Shown: piece after piece, positions 18,310 to 25,856 of the stretch
Position numbering within the stretch: position 1 is the stretch's first letter
Layout: the number at the start of each line of letters is the position of its first letter
NCBI GenBank assembly: GCA_937960645.1
Contig: CALGPJ010000073.1
Location: forward strand, 1 to 38,955
Origin: an uncultured Spirochaetia bacterium
GTDB taxonomy: Bacteria; Spirochaetota; Spirochaetia; JABEVK01
Direction of reading: 5' to 3'
DNA: 38,955 nucleotides
The notes under the pieces: model-generated
Seen by the model: only the letters and a program-made list of their open reading frames with translations
What the model was told of the DNA's origin: nothing
Database searches by the model: none
Position numbers and translations under genes: made by a program

Positions 18310-19228
18310 AAACCTGCCTTGCCGCCAGCTCCTCGAAGAGGCGAACGTAGCTCTCGTAGCGGTCAGGATGAATCTGTCCCCGTTGCACGGCCTGGAAGAC
18401 CGCACAACCCGGCTCGTGGAGGTGGGTACAGCCCGTCATGGCACAGTGCGTTGACCAGGGGCGAAAGTCGTGGAAGAATAGGGACAGACCTTCCGGGTCG
18501 ATGTCCCAGAGTTCGAGTTCCCGAACCCCCGGCGTGTCGATCAAAGCAAGGTCGGTGTGCTGAAAGAGACGGCCCACCGTGGTGGAGTGCACCCCGCGAA
18601 GGTACTTCCGTGACAGCTGTGCGGTCTTCTGATCCGCCCCAGGGACGAGGCGATTGAGCAAGGTGGACTTTCCCACCCCGCTCTGACCGCAAAGGACCAG
18701 GGCCCTGCCCCGGACAAAGTCCAGGAGATCGTCCACGCCCTCGCCGTGCAAGGCAGAGACGAAAAACACGGGAACACCGATGTCGCTCCAGACCCTGCAC
18801 CTCTGTTCCAGCAGCCCGTCCCTCCCCAGGTCGATCTTGTTGATCACCACCGCCGCAGGCAGGCCGGACCATTCGGCGAGGACCAGGCCGCGATCCACGA
18901 ATCGGGGTCGAAAAAAGTCCTCGGTCGCTGCGGTCAGAACAAGGACCCCGTCGATGTTGGCCGCCAGAGTTTGGGGACGGCGACCCTTTTTGTTCCATCG
19001 TTGAAAAGAGTTTCGCCGGGGCAGCCTCTCGAGGATGGCTCCCTGGCCGACGGATTCATCAACTAGCTCGTAGAGCACCTGGTCCCCCGGGGCCAGAGGA
19101 TTGTACTCGTCTTTTTCTTCGCCGAGGATTTTGCCCTTGATCCGGCAAACCACCTCCCGATCTCGGTCGCCGACAGTATAGATGTTATTGATTCCATATA
19201 GGACCAAACCCTGAAGGCGCTCACCCAT
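18302..19228 (-). CDS. rsgA: Ribosome small-subunit GTPase RsgA
   Basis: Circularly permuted GTPase, 308 aa, that helps late maturation of the 30S subunit. Order of motifs: OB-fold N-terminus, G4 NKID at 130-133, P-loop GQSGVGKST at 181-189, G3 DTPG at 231-234, then the zinc knuckle C262-x4-C267-x-H269-x5-C275. The start ATG at 19228 gives 'MGERLQGLVLYGINNIYTV', the usual beginning, and overlaps murI by 8 bp. Confidence 0.95.
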   Translation of the reverse strand: MGERLQGLVLYGINNIYTVGDRDREVVCRIKGKILGEEKDEYNPLAPGDQVLYELVDESVGQGAILERLPRRNSFQRWNKKGRRPQTLAANIDGVLVLTAATEDFFRPRFVDRGLVLAEWSGLPAAVVINKIDLGRDGLLEQRCRVWSDIGVPVFFVSALHGEGVDDLLDFVRGRALVLCGQSGVGKSTLLNRLVPGADQKTAQLSRKYLRGVHSTTVGRLFQHTDLALIDTPGVRELELWDIDPEGLSLFFHDFRPWSTHCAMTGCTHLHEPGCAVFQAVQRGQIHPDRYESYVRLFEELAARQVYG

Positions 19229-20036
19229 CGATGTAATACCCGCCGTAGCGTAGGTGAAACCTTTGGGCAAAGAGCTGGTACTTTTTCACTTCCATCGGGT
19301 CAAGATCGCTGTCTTTTTGCCAATGGACATAAAACACTCCCTCCCCTTTTCCCTCCCGATTGCGCAAGCCCTTTTCCTCGAGAAGCTGTTTGGCCCGGCG
19401 ACCCACCCCGCTTTGAGAATCGACCAGGGTGACGGAATCTCCCAGCAATTCGCGGAGTTCCGGGATAACATGCAAAAAGTGGGTGCAACCCAGGACCACG
19501 GTATCCACGTTCAATTCGCGCAAGCGGCGGCTCCAAAGACCCAGCATCTGCCGGCGCTCCTCGTGCTGAGGATGGAAAAAGTCCTCTTCCACGTAGCGTA
19601 CGATGTCGCCGGCGCTGAGAGAGAATACTTGACAGTTCCCGGCAAAATCGCGGATCAGATCGGCCAGGTACAGGGACCTCACCGTGAGATCCGTGGCGAG
19701 GATGCCGATCCTCCTGTTTCGGGTGACGGCAGCCGCCGATTTGACCGCTGGGACCACCCCGACCACCGGTATGGGCAATTCCTGCCTCAAAGCATTCAAC
19801 GCGTAGACCGAGGCGGTGTTGCACGCCACGATGAGGAGCTTGGGATCGAAGGATTTCAGGAGGCTTCTGCCGAGCCGAACAACTTTTTCCGACACCTCTT
19901 CGGGAGATTTCTCTCCGTAGGGAAAGTTGAGACGATCGGCGACGTAAACCAGGTTTTCCTCGGCCAGGTTCTCCTGGATCCAGGAAAGATAGGGCAGTCC
20001 CCCAATGCCTGAGTCGATGAGCAGGATCGGTCCCAT
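19221..20036 (-). CDS. murI: Glutamate racemase
   Basis: Makes D-glutamate for peptidoglycan; 271 aa. Family motifs: 'DSGIGG' near the N-terminus, 'IVACNTASVYAL' with the first catalytic Cys, and 'VVLGCTHFLHV' with the second Cys and following His. The start is set at ATG 20036 because it gives the normal family length and because the promoter TTGCGG-17-TAAAAT (20044-20072) ends 7 nt before it; the -10 box overlaps the longer frames starting at 20057 or 20081. No Shine-Dalgarno site precedes it, so a leaderless message is likely. Confidence 0.93.
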   Translation of the reverse strand: MGPILLIDSGIGGLPYLSWIQENLAEENLVYVADRLNFPYGEKSPEEVSEKVVRLGRSLLKSFDPKLLIVACNTASVYALNALRQELPIPVVGVVPAVKSAAAVTRNRRIGILATDLTVRSLYLADLIRDFAGNCQVFSLSAGDIVRYVEEDFFHPQHEERRQMLGLWSRRLRELNVDTVVLGCTHFLHVIPELRELLGDSVTLVDSQSGVGRRAKQLLEEKGLRNREGKGEGVFYVHWQKDSDLDPMEVKKYQLFAQRFHLRYGGYYIDG

Positions 20037-20043
20037 GCGGACA

Positions 20044-20072
20044 ATTTTAACGACCATGCCGGGATGCCGCAA
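20044..20072 (-). promoter_or_regulatory. Leaderless promoter of murI
   Basis: TTGCGG (20067-20072), 17 bp, TAAAAT (20044-20049), ending 7 nt before the murI ATG at 20036. A transcript starting at the usual distance would begin at the start codon. Confidence 0.6.
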
Positions 20073-20112
20073 CCAAGTCACCGGGCCCGATCTGGAAGGA
20101 TGAAAACAGCTG

Positions 20113-20121
20113 TGCTAGACT
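20113..20121 (+). promoter_or_regulatory. Extended -10 promoter of the pentapeptide-repeat gene
   Basis: TGC directly before TAGACT (20116-20121) forms an extended -10 element that ends 6 nt before the ATG at 20128. The -35 position shows only a weak match (CTGGAA at 20092-20097). No Shine-Dalgarno sequence precedes the gene, which fits a leaderless transcript. Confidence 0.5.
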
Positions 20122-20127
20122 CAAACG

Positions 20128-20721
20128 ATGAACGAACGCCGCCGCTGCACCGTGCCGGGCTGCCGCCGGGAAGCATTGAGCTTCACCCAGGTTTGCGCCG
20201 ACCATCTGGCCTTCTCCGAAAGTTCTTTCGAATTTCTCTACAATCAGCTCCTTACCGCAAAAAACTGGGAAGGCTTGAACCTGCGTCGGCTGACTCTTTC
20301 GAATTGCAAGCTCGAGTCCATGGAGTTCGAGGGCTGTAACTTCGAGGGCTGCCACTTCACCGACGTGAGCCTCAGAGGATCACGGTTCGAAAATTGTTTC
20401 CTGGATTACAGTTTTTGGCAGTCTTGCAACCTGCAGGAAAGCCGCTTCATGTTTTGTTCGTTTGCAGGTTCCCGATTCCGTGATATCGATTGGCAGAACA
20501 GCGACCTTCTCCACATCAATTTTAATGGTTGCAAATTTACCAACGTCACGTTTCATAGCTCCGATCTCTATTTTAGTCGATTGATCAACGCTCGGATGGA
20601 TCGTGTGAATCTCGATGACTGCAATCTCAAACGGGTAATGTTTCAGAACAGTCAACTCAAAGACGTCACCCTGAAATATTCCAACGATGAAGAGGCGGAG
20701 TGGGAATGGAATCTCATTTGA
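20128..20721 (+). CDS. Pentapeptide-repeat protein with N-terminal Cys/His zinc-like motif
   Basis: 197 aa. Residues 7-26 contain C7-x4-C12-x10-C23-x2-H26, a likely small zinc site. From about residue 50 to 185 the protein runs in five-residue steps with Phe/Leu in the centre and Asn, Cys, Ser or Asp beside it ('CNFEGCHF', 'SRFENCF', 'CNLQESRF', 'CKFTNVTF', 'CNLKRVMF'), which forms a right-handed quadrilateral beta-helix. The acidic tail 'NDEEAEWEWNLI' resembles charge-mimic ends. Some pentapeptide proteins bind gyrase; nothing here proves that. It overlaps the following gene by 16 bp. Confidence 0.8.
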   Translation: MNERRRCTVPGCRREALSFTQVCADHLAFSESSFEFLYNQLLTAKNWEGLNLRRLTLSNCKLESMEFEGCNFEGCHFTDVSLRGSRFENCFLDYSFWQSCNLQESRFMFCSFAGSRFRDIDWQNSDLLHINFNGCKFTNVTFHSSDLYFSRLINARMDRVNLDDCNLKRVMFQNSQLKDVTLKYSNDEEAEWEWNLI

Positions 20722-21317
20722 AGCTAAAATGGTTTTACTCTCCGGAGAATTTCAGCAATACCTACATTTTGGGTCCGGCAAACCAGGGCGGAAGAGCGAT
20801 CGTGATCGATCCGGGCATCTTCCACCTTCCCATCCTGGAAGAGCTGGCGAAGTGGCGGTGGGAAGTTGGCCACATCCTGATCACCAACGAGGATCAGGCC
20901 CACATCAAGGGACTGAAAACGCTGCTCAAAATATTTCAAGCCGAGATTTACTCCAGTCAAAAAGAGGTCTATGGGATCAAGTGCCACACCATTCACTCCC
21001 ACTCGCATTTGAACCTCGATGGGGTGGCGGTCGGCACCGTGATTTTCAACGAGTATCATGGGGACAACGTGGTCTATTGGATCGGAAAGATGGTCTTCAC
21101 CGGCGATGTCCTTTATGCAGGGAGCCTGAACACCAATCGCCCCAGTCATTTCTTTCCGGAATTGGTCAGCGCCCTCAGGGAAAGGCTGATCGACAGGGGC
21201 GAAGACCTCGTGATTTACCCCGGAGAAGGTCCACCAACCACCATCAAGGCAGAAAGGGATTTCAATCCCTGGTTCCAGGAACATCCCCCAACTCGAGCGC
21301 AGAAAGCCTTTCTTTGA
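20706..21317 (+). CDS. Degenerate metallo-beta-lactamase-fold protein
   Basis: 203 aa with the metallo-beta-lactamase fold order: 'NTYILGP..GGRAIVIDPG', the metal loop, 'VFTGDVLYAGS' (131-140) and 'YPGEGPPTTIKAE' (171-183). The metal loop, normally HxHxDH, reads N-E-D-Q-A-H at 61-66, so three of four ligands are gone, and the last ligand His in PGHGP is Glu here. FTGD and one His (H118) remain. It is therefore probably not a normal binuclear hydrolase such as glyoxalase II. Start at ATG 20706, with GGAG 5 nt upstream; a GTG at 20700 is also in frame. Its end overlaps the convergent rluD-like gene by 56 bp. Confidence 0.8.
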   Translation: MESHLKLKWFYSPENFSNTYILGPANQGGRAIVIDPGIFHLPILEELAKWRWEVGHILITNEDQAHIKGLKTLLKIFQAEIYSSQKEVYGIKCHTIHSHSHLNLDGVAVGTVIFNEYHGDNVVYWIGKMVFTGDVLYAGSLNTNRPSHFFPELVSALRERLIDRGEDLVIYPGEGPPTTIKAERDFNPWFQEHPPTRAQKAFL

Positions 21318-22179
21318 AGTCTGCGGGCAAAGGCGCGGTGAATTCTGCCCTTTGTCCATTCGTTAGCGTCAGGCCAAGCTGCCACGAGTGCAGGAGGAGG
21401 GGCCCGCTGGCGTTCCGCGAATAGACCGCATCGCCCAGGATGGGGCAGCCCAGGTAGGAGAGGTGCACGCGAATCTGGTGAGTCCTTCCGGTCAGCAACC
21501 CGATTTTGAGAAGGCTGGCATTCCGAGAGGAGGCCAGCACCTCGTAGAGCGTCACCGCCCGCTTACCGCCGGCCTGGGTTACGTGAAATTTCTTGCGGTG
21601 AACGGGATCGCGTGCCAACAGGGTATCGATTCGCCCCGAGCTTTGCGGGGGGCGATGACGGACCAGCGCAAGATAGGTCTTGGAAACGCTGCGGTTTCGG
21701 AACTGAGCGGCGTACCAGTCCAGAGCCACCGTGTTCTTGGCGCAAACCAAAACCCCGGTGGTTTCCTTGTCCAGGCGGTGCACGATGCCTGGTCTGGAAG
21801 GGGACGGCCATTCACCAGGAGGATTCCGAAGGTAGGCCAAAATGCCGTGGACCAGGGTAGGTACCGGCCTACCCGATCCCGGATGAACGGAAAGACCACG
21901 AGGTTTGTCGAGAATCAGGGTATCCGCATCTTCGTAAATCAGGGAAAGCGGCAGGGGAATGGGCTTCAGGTCCAGAGGCACCTCTTCCCGCCATTCCACC
22001 GTCAAAAGCTCCCCGCCCTCGAGCCGATGCGAGGGCTTGAGTGTTTTTCCCCCACAGCGGATTTCGACGTGCAGGCGCTGAAGCTGACTCCGGGTCGGAA
22101 GTTCCTCGAGACTCGAAAGATACCGATCGACCCTCTGGCCCCGGCCGGAGGGCTCAACCTTCAGGATTCGCGTCGGCAT
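21262..22179 (-). CDS. RluA/RluD-family pseudouridine synthase
   Basis: 305 aa. An N-terminal S4-like RNA-binding part (residues about 13-60, 'QRVDRYLSSL..TRSQLQRLHVEIRCGGKTLKPSHRLEGGE') precedes the catalytic domain with 'HRLDKETTG' at 134-142, where D137 is the catalytic Asp, then 'LLTGRTHQIRVHLSYLGCPILGD'. It modifies uridines in rRNA or tRNA; the exact target cannot be told, and RluD-type 23S sites are the best guess. Its first 26 bp overlap the end of the upstream membrane-protein gene, and its end overlaps the convergent gene by 56 bp. Confidence 0.93.
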   Translation of the reverse strand: MPTRILKVEPSGRGQRVDRYLSSLEELPTRSQLQRLHVEIRCGGKTLKPSHRLEGGELLTVEWREEVPLDLKPIPLPLSLIYEDADTLILDKPRGLSVHPGSGRPVPTLVHGILAYLRNPPGEWPSPSRPGIVHRLDKETTGVLVCAKNTVALDWYAAQFRNRSVSKTYLALVRHRPPQSSGRIDTLLARDPVHRKKFHVTQAGGKRAVTLYEVLASSRNASLLKIGLLTGRTHQIRVHLSYLGCPILGDAVYSRNASGPLLLHSWQLGLTLTNGQRAEFTAPLPADFKERLSALELGDVPGTRD

Positions 22180-22585
22180 CGGGCGGGTCGATCCGAGGGC
22201 CAGGAGGTGGTTCCAGGAGTCCGAGGATGAAATCCAGAAGGGCCAGGGCTCCGGAAAGCACCAGGCTGGAGATGATCAGGGTCTTGTATTTGTCCTGGAG
22301 TTCGGCTCCGGTGAGAGAGGCTGTTCCCTGCCCCAGGGGCCAGGGTGTGAAATTTTGATCGAAGTTTTTATTGGCATAATAGTAAAAATCGTAACCCCAG
22401 TTGCTCAATAGGTAAGCAAAGGGAAAGGTCCCGATCATCAGGGTCTTGGCGCGGTCGATATCCCGAAGGCCGGGGGGAAGGAGTTCACCGGGATACACGT
22501 TCGTCGGCGGCTCGTTTGCCGGCGGTGTTTGAGCCCCGAGCAAGCAGGCCAAGAGTCCCAACCCTGCCAGGATCCCCCACCTCAT
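22154..22585 (-). CDS. Small exported or membrane protein, 143 aa
   Basis: The N-terminal signal sequence ('RWGILAGLGLLACLLGAQ') is followed by a Pro-rich linker, a segment 'TLMIGTFPFAYLLSNWGYDFYYYANKNFDQNF', and a second hydrophobic helix near residues 103-124 ('TLIISSLVLSGALALLDFILGLL'). The Pro/Asp-rich tail probably faces outside the membrane. The motif 'FPFAYLLSNWGYDFYYY' is distinctive, but I cannot name a family. The ATG overlaps the yggS stop by 4 bp and the end overlaps the rluD-like gene by 26 bp. Confidence 0.7.
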   Translation of the reverse strand: MRWGILAGLGLLACLLGAQTPPANEPPTNVYPGELLPPGLRDIDRAKTLMIGTFPFAYLLSNWGYDFYYYANKNFDQNFTPWPLGQGTASLTGAELQDKYKTLIISSLVLSGALALLDFILGLLEPPPGPRIDPPDADANPEG

Positions 22586-23280
22586 GTCCGCCCTCCGAAC
22601 AGGGCCGTTCCCAACCGAACGAGGGTGCTTCCCTCGAGGATGGCCCAGGGATAATCCCCGCTCATGCCCATACTGAGAACGGGCAAATTCGTATGGAGTT
22701 TATCCTGGAGCCTCTGTCGGGCCTGGTAGAGCTGGGCAAAACAGGACCGTATCTTTTTTTCATCGTTGACGAAGGGGGCCAGGGTCATGAGTCCGCGAAA
22801 CTCGAGGTTGGGAAGGCGAAGGACCAGCTCGGCCAGCCGTTCGAGGTCGCCGAAATGCCTGACGCCGAACTTCTGTTCCTCCCCCGAGGTGTTGTACTCG
22901 AGAAGGATTTCCAGAACTTTGCCTTGCTGCTGGGCGCGTCGACTCAATTCCCGGGCCGTTTCCTCGCTGTCCACCGACTGGATCCCCTGGGCCACCTCAA
23001 CGGCGCTCTTGATCTTGTTGGACTGAACGTGGCCAATGATGTCGAGCCGCGCCCCTTCGAAGGCGGCTTTTTCCTGTTTTTCCCTGGCCTCCTGAACACG
23101 GTTTTCCCCGAAGTAGTCAAAGCCCACTCGCCGTGCTGCCAGGACAGCCTCGAGGGGCTGGGTCTTGGAGACGGCCAGGAGGGTGACGTCGGCCGGGGAG
23201 CGCCCCGCCCTGAGGCAATACTCTTGAATGGTTTCCTCGACAACCTGCCTGTTCGTGCGAAGCAGACCTTCCCAATCCAT
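22582..23280 (-). CDS. yggS: PLP homeostasis protein, YggS/PROSC family
   Basis: PLP-binding TIM-barrel protein of 232 aa that buffers free pyridoxal phosphate. PLP lysine K39 in 'LLAVSKTQP'; also 'YFGENRVQEAREK', 'HVQSNK', 'FRGLMTLAPF' and 'LSMGMSGDYPWAI'. Start chosen at ATG 23280 ('MDWEGLLRTNRQ'): the upstream ATG at 23289 lies within the -10 element, so a transcript from that promoter cannot contain it. It stands divergently from pdxS-pdxT, which make PLP, so both units touch vitamin B6. Confidence 0.93.
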   Translation of the reverse strand: MDWEGLLRTNRQVVEETIQEYCLRAGRSPADVTLLAVSKTQPLEAVLAARRVGFDYFGENRVQEAREKQEKAAFEGARLDIIGHVQSNKIKSAVEVAQGIQSVDSEETARELSRRAQQQGKVLEILLEYNTSGEEQKFGVRHFGDLERLAELVLRLPNLEFRGLMTLAPFVNDEKKIRSCFAQLYQARQRLQDKLHTNLPVLSMGMSGDYPWAILEGSTLVRLGTALFGGRT

Positions 23281-23287
23281 CACAACC

Positions 23288-23316
23288 ATTCTATTGAAAA
23301 TCGAAATGGTTGTCCT
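23288..23316 (-). promoter_or_regulatory. Leaderless promoter of yggS
   Basis: AGGACA (23311-23316), 17 bp, TAGAAT (23288-23293), ending 7 nt before the ATG at 23280. No Shine-Dalgarno site. The element helps decide the start codon. Confidence 0.6.
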
Positions 23317-23328
23317 GACCGGGATACG

Positions 23329-23357
23329 TTGACGAAAGGGCCAAAATTGAGTAGCTC
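23329..23357 (+). promoter_or_regulatory. Possible promoter of pdxS-pdxT
   Basis: TTGACG (23329-23334), 17 bp, TAGCTC (23352-23357). The -10 is weak. The short leader would contain AAGAGG before the pdxS ATG at 23376, so this unit would be leadered. Confidence 0.4.
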
Positions 23358-23375
23358 TAAGCAAGAGGTTTTACG

Positions 23376-24281
<906 letters not shown>

Positions 24282-24285
24282 GTCC

Positions 24286-24891
24286 TTGACCATCGGCGTG
24301 CTTGCCCTTCAGGGCGGATTCGATCCTCATTTGCGTGCCCTGGATCGCCTGGGGGTGCCATCGTGCAAGGTACTCTACGTTCAAGACCTGGAGGGCATCG
24401 ACGGGTTGATCTTACCCGGCGGAGAAAGCACCACGATCGGCAAAATGTTGGCCCGGTTCGGCTTCCTCGAAGTGATTCCCCAGGCCGTCTCGCGGGGTCT
24501 GGCCCTGTTCGGAACCTGCGCCGGCATGATTCTTCTTGCCCGGCAGATCCGGCACTACGATCAGGTCCATCTCGGCCTTTTGGACATCGAGGTGGAACGA
24601 AACGCGTATGGTCCCCAGGTGGAGAGCTTCGAAAGCTCGGTCCGCTGGAGGGATGGCCGCACCACGCCAGCGGTCTTTATCCGGGCCCCCATCATCCGCC
24701 GCCTGGGCCCGCAGGTCGAAGTCCTGGCGGAACAAGAGGGGCTCCCTGTCCTGGTTCGTCAGGACCGCATCCTGGCGGCCAGTTTCCACCCCGAACTGAC
24801 CTCAGACCTCAGCGTGCACCGCTACTTTCTCGAGCTGTGCGGCGCAGATAGTCAAGAAACTCGTCGAGATTCATCCAGTCTCCAACCCTGA
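24286..24891 (+). CDS. pdxT: Pyridoxal 5'-phosphate synthase, glutaminase subunit
   Basis: Class I glutamine amidotransferase of 201 aa that supplies ammonia to PdxS. 'GVLALQGGF' at the start, 'GGESTTIG' oxyanion region, catalytic C78 in 'FGTCAGM', and H168/E170 in 'SFHPEL'. A TTG start is required to obtain the normal N-terminus. The last 17 or so residues extend past the usual family end and run antisense over the DUF192 gene; the overlap is 83 bp. Confidence 0.96.
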   Translation: MTIGVLALQGGFDPHLRALDRLGVPSCKVLYVQDLEGIDGLILPGGESTTIGKMLARFGFLEVIPQAVSRGLALFGTCAGMILLARQIRHYDQVHLGLLDIEVERNAYGPQVESFESSVRWRDGRTTPAVFIRAPIIRRLGPQVEVLAEQEGLPVLVRQDRILAASFHPELTSDLSVHRYFLELCGADSQETRRDSSSLQP

Positions 24892-25291
24892 CGCCGGCTT
24901 TTTCCAGGGCTCCCTGGTTCACCTCCACGGCGTACCGCGCGGGCCGAGCGCTCTCGATAACGGTTTCATCGAGGGGCTGCATGTCCTGAATGTCCACGAT
25001 TTGGCCCCGCTGATCGATGAAGGCGATGCTCAAGGGGATATAGGTATTCTTCATCCAAAACCTCAGGTGGCGTTGCTCCTCGAACACAAAGATCATTCCC
25101 GCATCGGGTTCGAGCTGCCGACGGTACATCAAGCCGAGGGCCGATTCTTCGGGTGTCATGGCCACCTCGACCCGAAAACGAGCCTGGCCGAGCCGGAGAT
25201 CGAATCGGCTGGAGTCCGCCTGACAGGACACCAGGGCATTAAGGCTCAAAAGTATGGCCAAACCGAAAAGTGTGGGGAGTCGGGATTTCAT
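24809..25291 (-). CDS. DUF192 family lipoprotein
   Basis: 160 aa with lipobox 'LVSC' near residue 23, then the DUF192 core: 'VEVAMTPEESALGLMYRRQL..DAGMIFVFEEQRHLRFWMKNTYIPLSIAFID..GQIVDIQDMQPLDE'. The biochemical role of the family is unknown. It starts 3 nt after the 172-aa gene, so they form one unit. Its last 83 bp overlap the convergent pdxT. Confidence 0.9.
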   Translation of the reverse strand: MKSRLPTLFGLAILLSLNALVSCQADSSRFDLRLGQARFRVEVAMTPEESALGLMYRRQLEPDAGMIFVFEEQRHLRFWMKNTYIPLSIAFIDQRGQIVDIQDMQPLDETVIESARPARYAVEVNQGALEKAGVRVGDWMNLDEFLDYLRRTARESSGAR

Positions 25292-25294
25292 CGA

Positions 25295-25813
25295 TCAAAA
25301 CTGATCCAGGAATCGCTCCCGTGTCAAGGCTTGCAAGGTCTGTTCGGTTCTGGCGGCCTGGCGAAGCTCTTCCATGGTCCGTCGGTCCTGATACTTGACG
25401 GTGAGAGGCTTTTCGAGACTGAGGAGCACCTCTTCGTTTTCCCAGAAGGCCCCGGAGGGATCGAGCCGGGTGGGCTCGCCGTACTTTTTGCTGAGGGTCG
25501 TGAACAGGGAAAAATAATCCAGGCGTTGAGGTTGGAGTTCCAGGGTCAGGATGATCAAACGCTCCTCGCGGAATTGAAAATAACCGCGCCTGATAAAGAA
25601 GCCGCCTTCCACATCGATGAGGTTCGTGTTGGGACGCAACAGGAAGGTCACGTCCGGATCGCCGCGATACCGAAAATTCGAGTCCCGCCGCAAGGTTTCC
25701 TTGACTTCCTGAAGACTCATCCCCAGGCGGTACTCCTGAAAGCCAAGCGGCAATTGCTGGGGTTGGGCGGCGGCCGATAAAGCGATCACCATCAAAAAAC
25801 ACCGCAACTTCAT
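25295..25813 (-). CDS. Exported protein of unknown function, 172 aa
   Basis: Signal peptide at the N-terminus ('KLRCFLMVIALSAAAQ'). The mature part starts 'LPLGFQEYRLGMSLQEVKETLRRDSNF', a pattern seen in small periplasmic proteins where a short helix follows 'G(M/L)s..eV...L'; the rest is mainly beta ('GGFFIRRGYFQFREERLIILTLEL'). No catalytic motif. It is first in a two-gene unit with the DUF192 lipoprotein. Its possible promoter overlaps that of the divergent PEGA gene. Confidence 0.75.
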   Translation of the reverse strand: MKLRCFLMVIALSAAAQPQQLPLGFQEYRLGMSLQEVKETLRRDSNFRYRGDPDVTFLLRPNTNLIDVEGGFFIRRGYFQFREERLIILTLELQPQRLDYFSLFTTLSKKYGEPTRLDPSGAFWENEEVLLSLEKPLTVKYQDRRTMEELRQAARTEQTLQALTRERFLDQF

Positions 25814-25819
25814 ACTCCT

Positions 25820-25847
25820 ATTGTCGGCACCCGACCGAAGCAGTAAA
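25820..25847 (-). promoter_or_regulatory. Possible promoter of the 172-aa gene (leftward)
   Basis: TTTACT (25842-25847), 16 bp, GACAAT (25820-25825), ending 6 nt before the ATG at 25813. Weak on both boxes. It coincides almost exactly with the rightward promoter at 25821-25849. Confidence 0.35.
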
Positions 25848-25849
25848 CT
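25821..25849 (+). promoter_or_regulatory. Leaderless promoter of the PEGA-protein gene
   Basis: TTGTCG (25821-25826), 17 bp, TAAACT (25844-25849), ending 7 nt before a GTG at 25857. If the transcript begins at the normal distance, it starts at this GTG or within the next few bases. Confidence 0.55.
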
Positions 25850-25856
25850 GGGGGGA

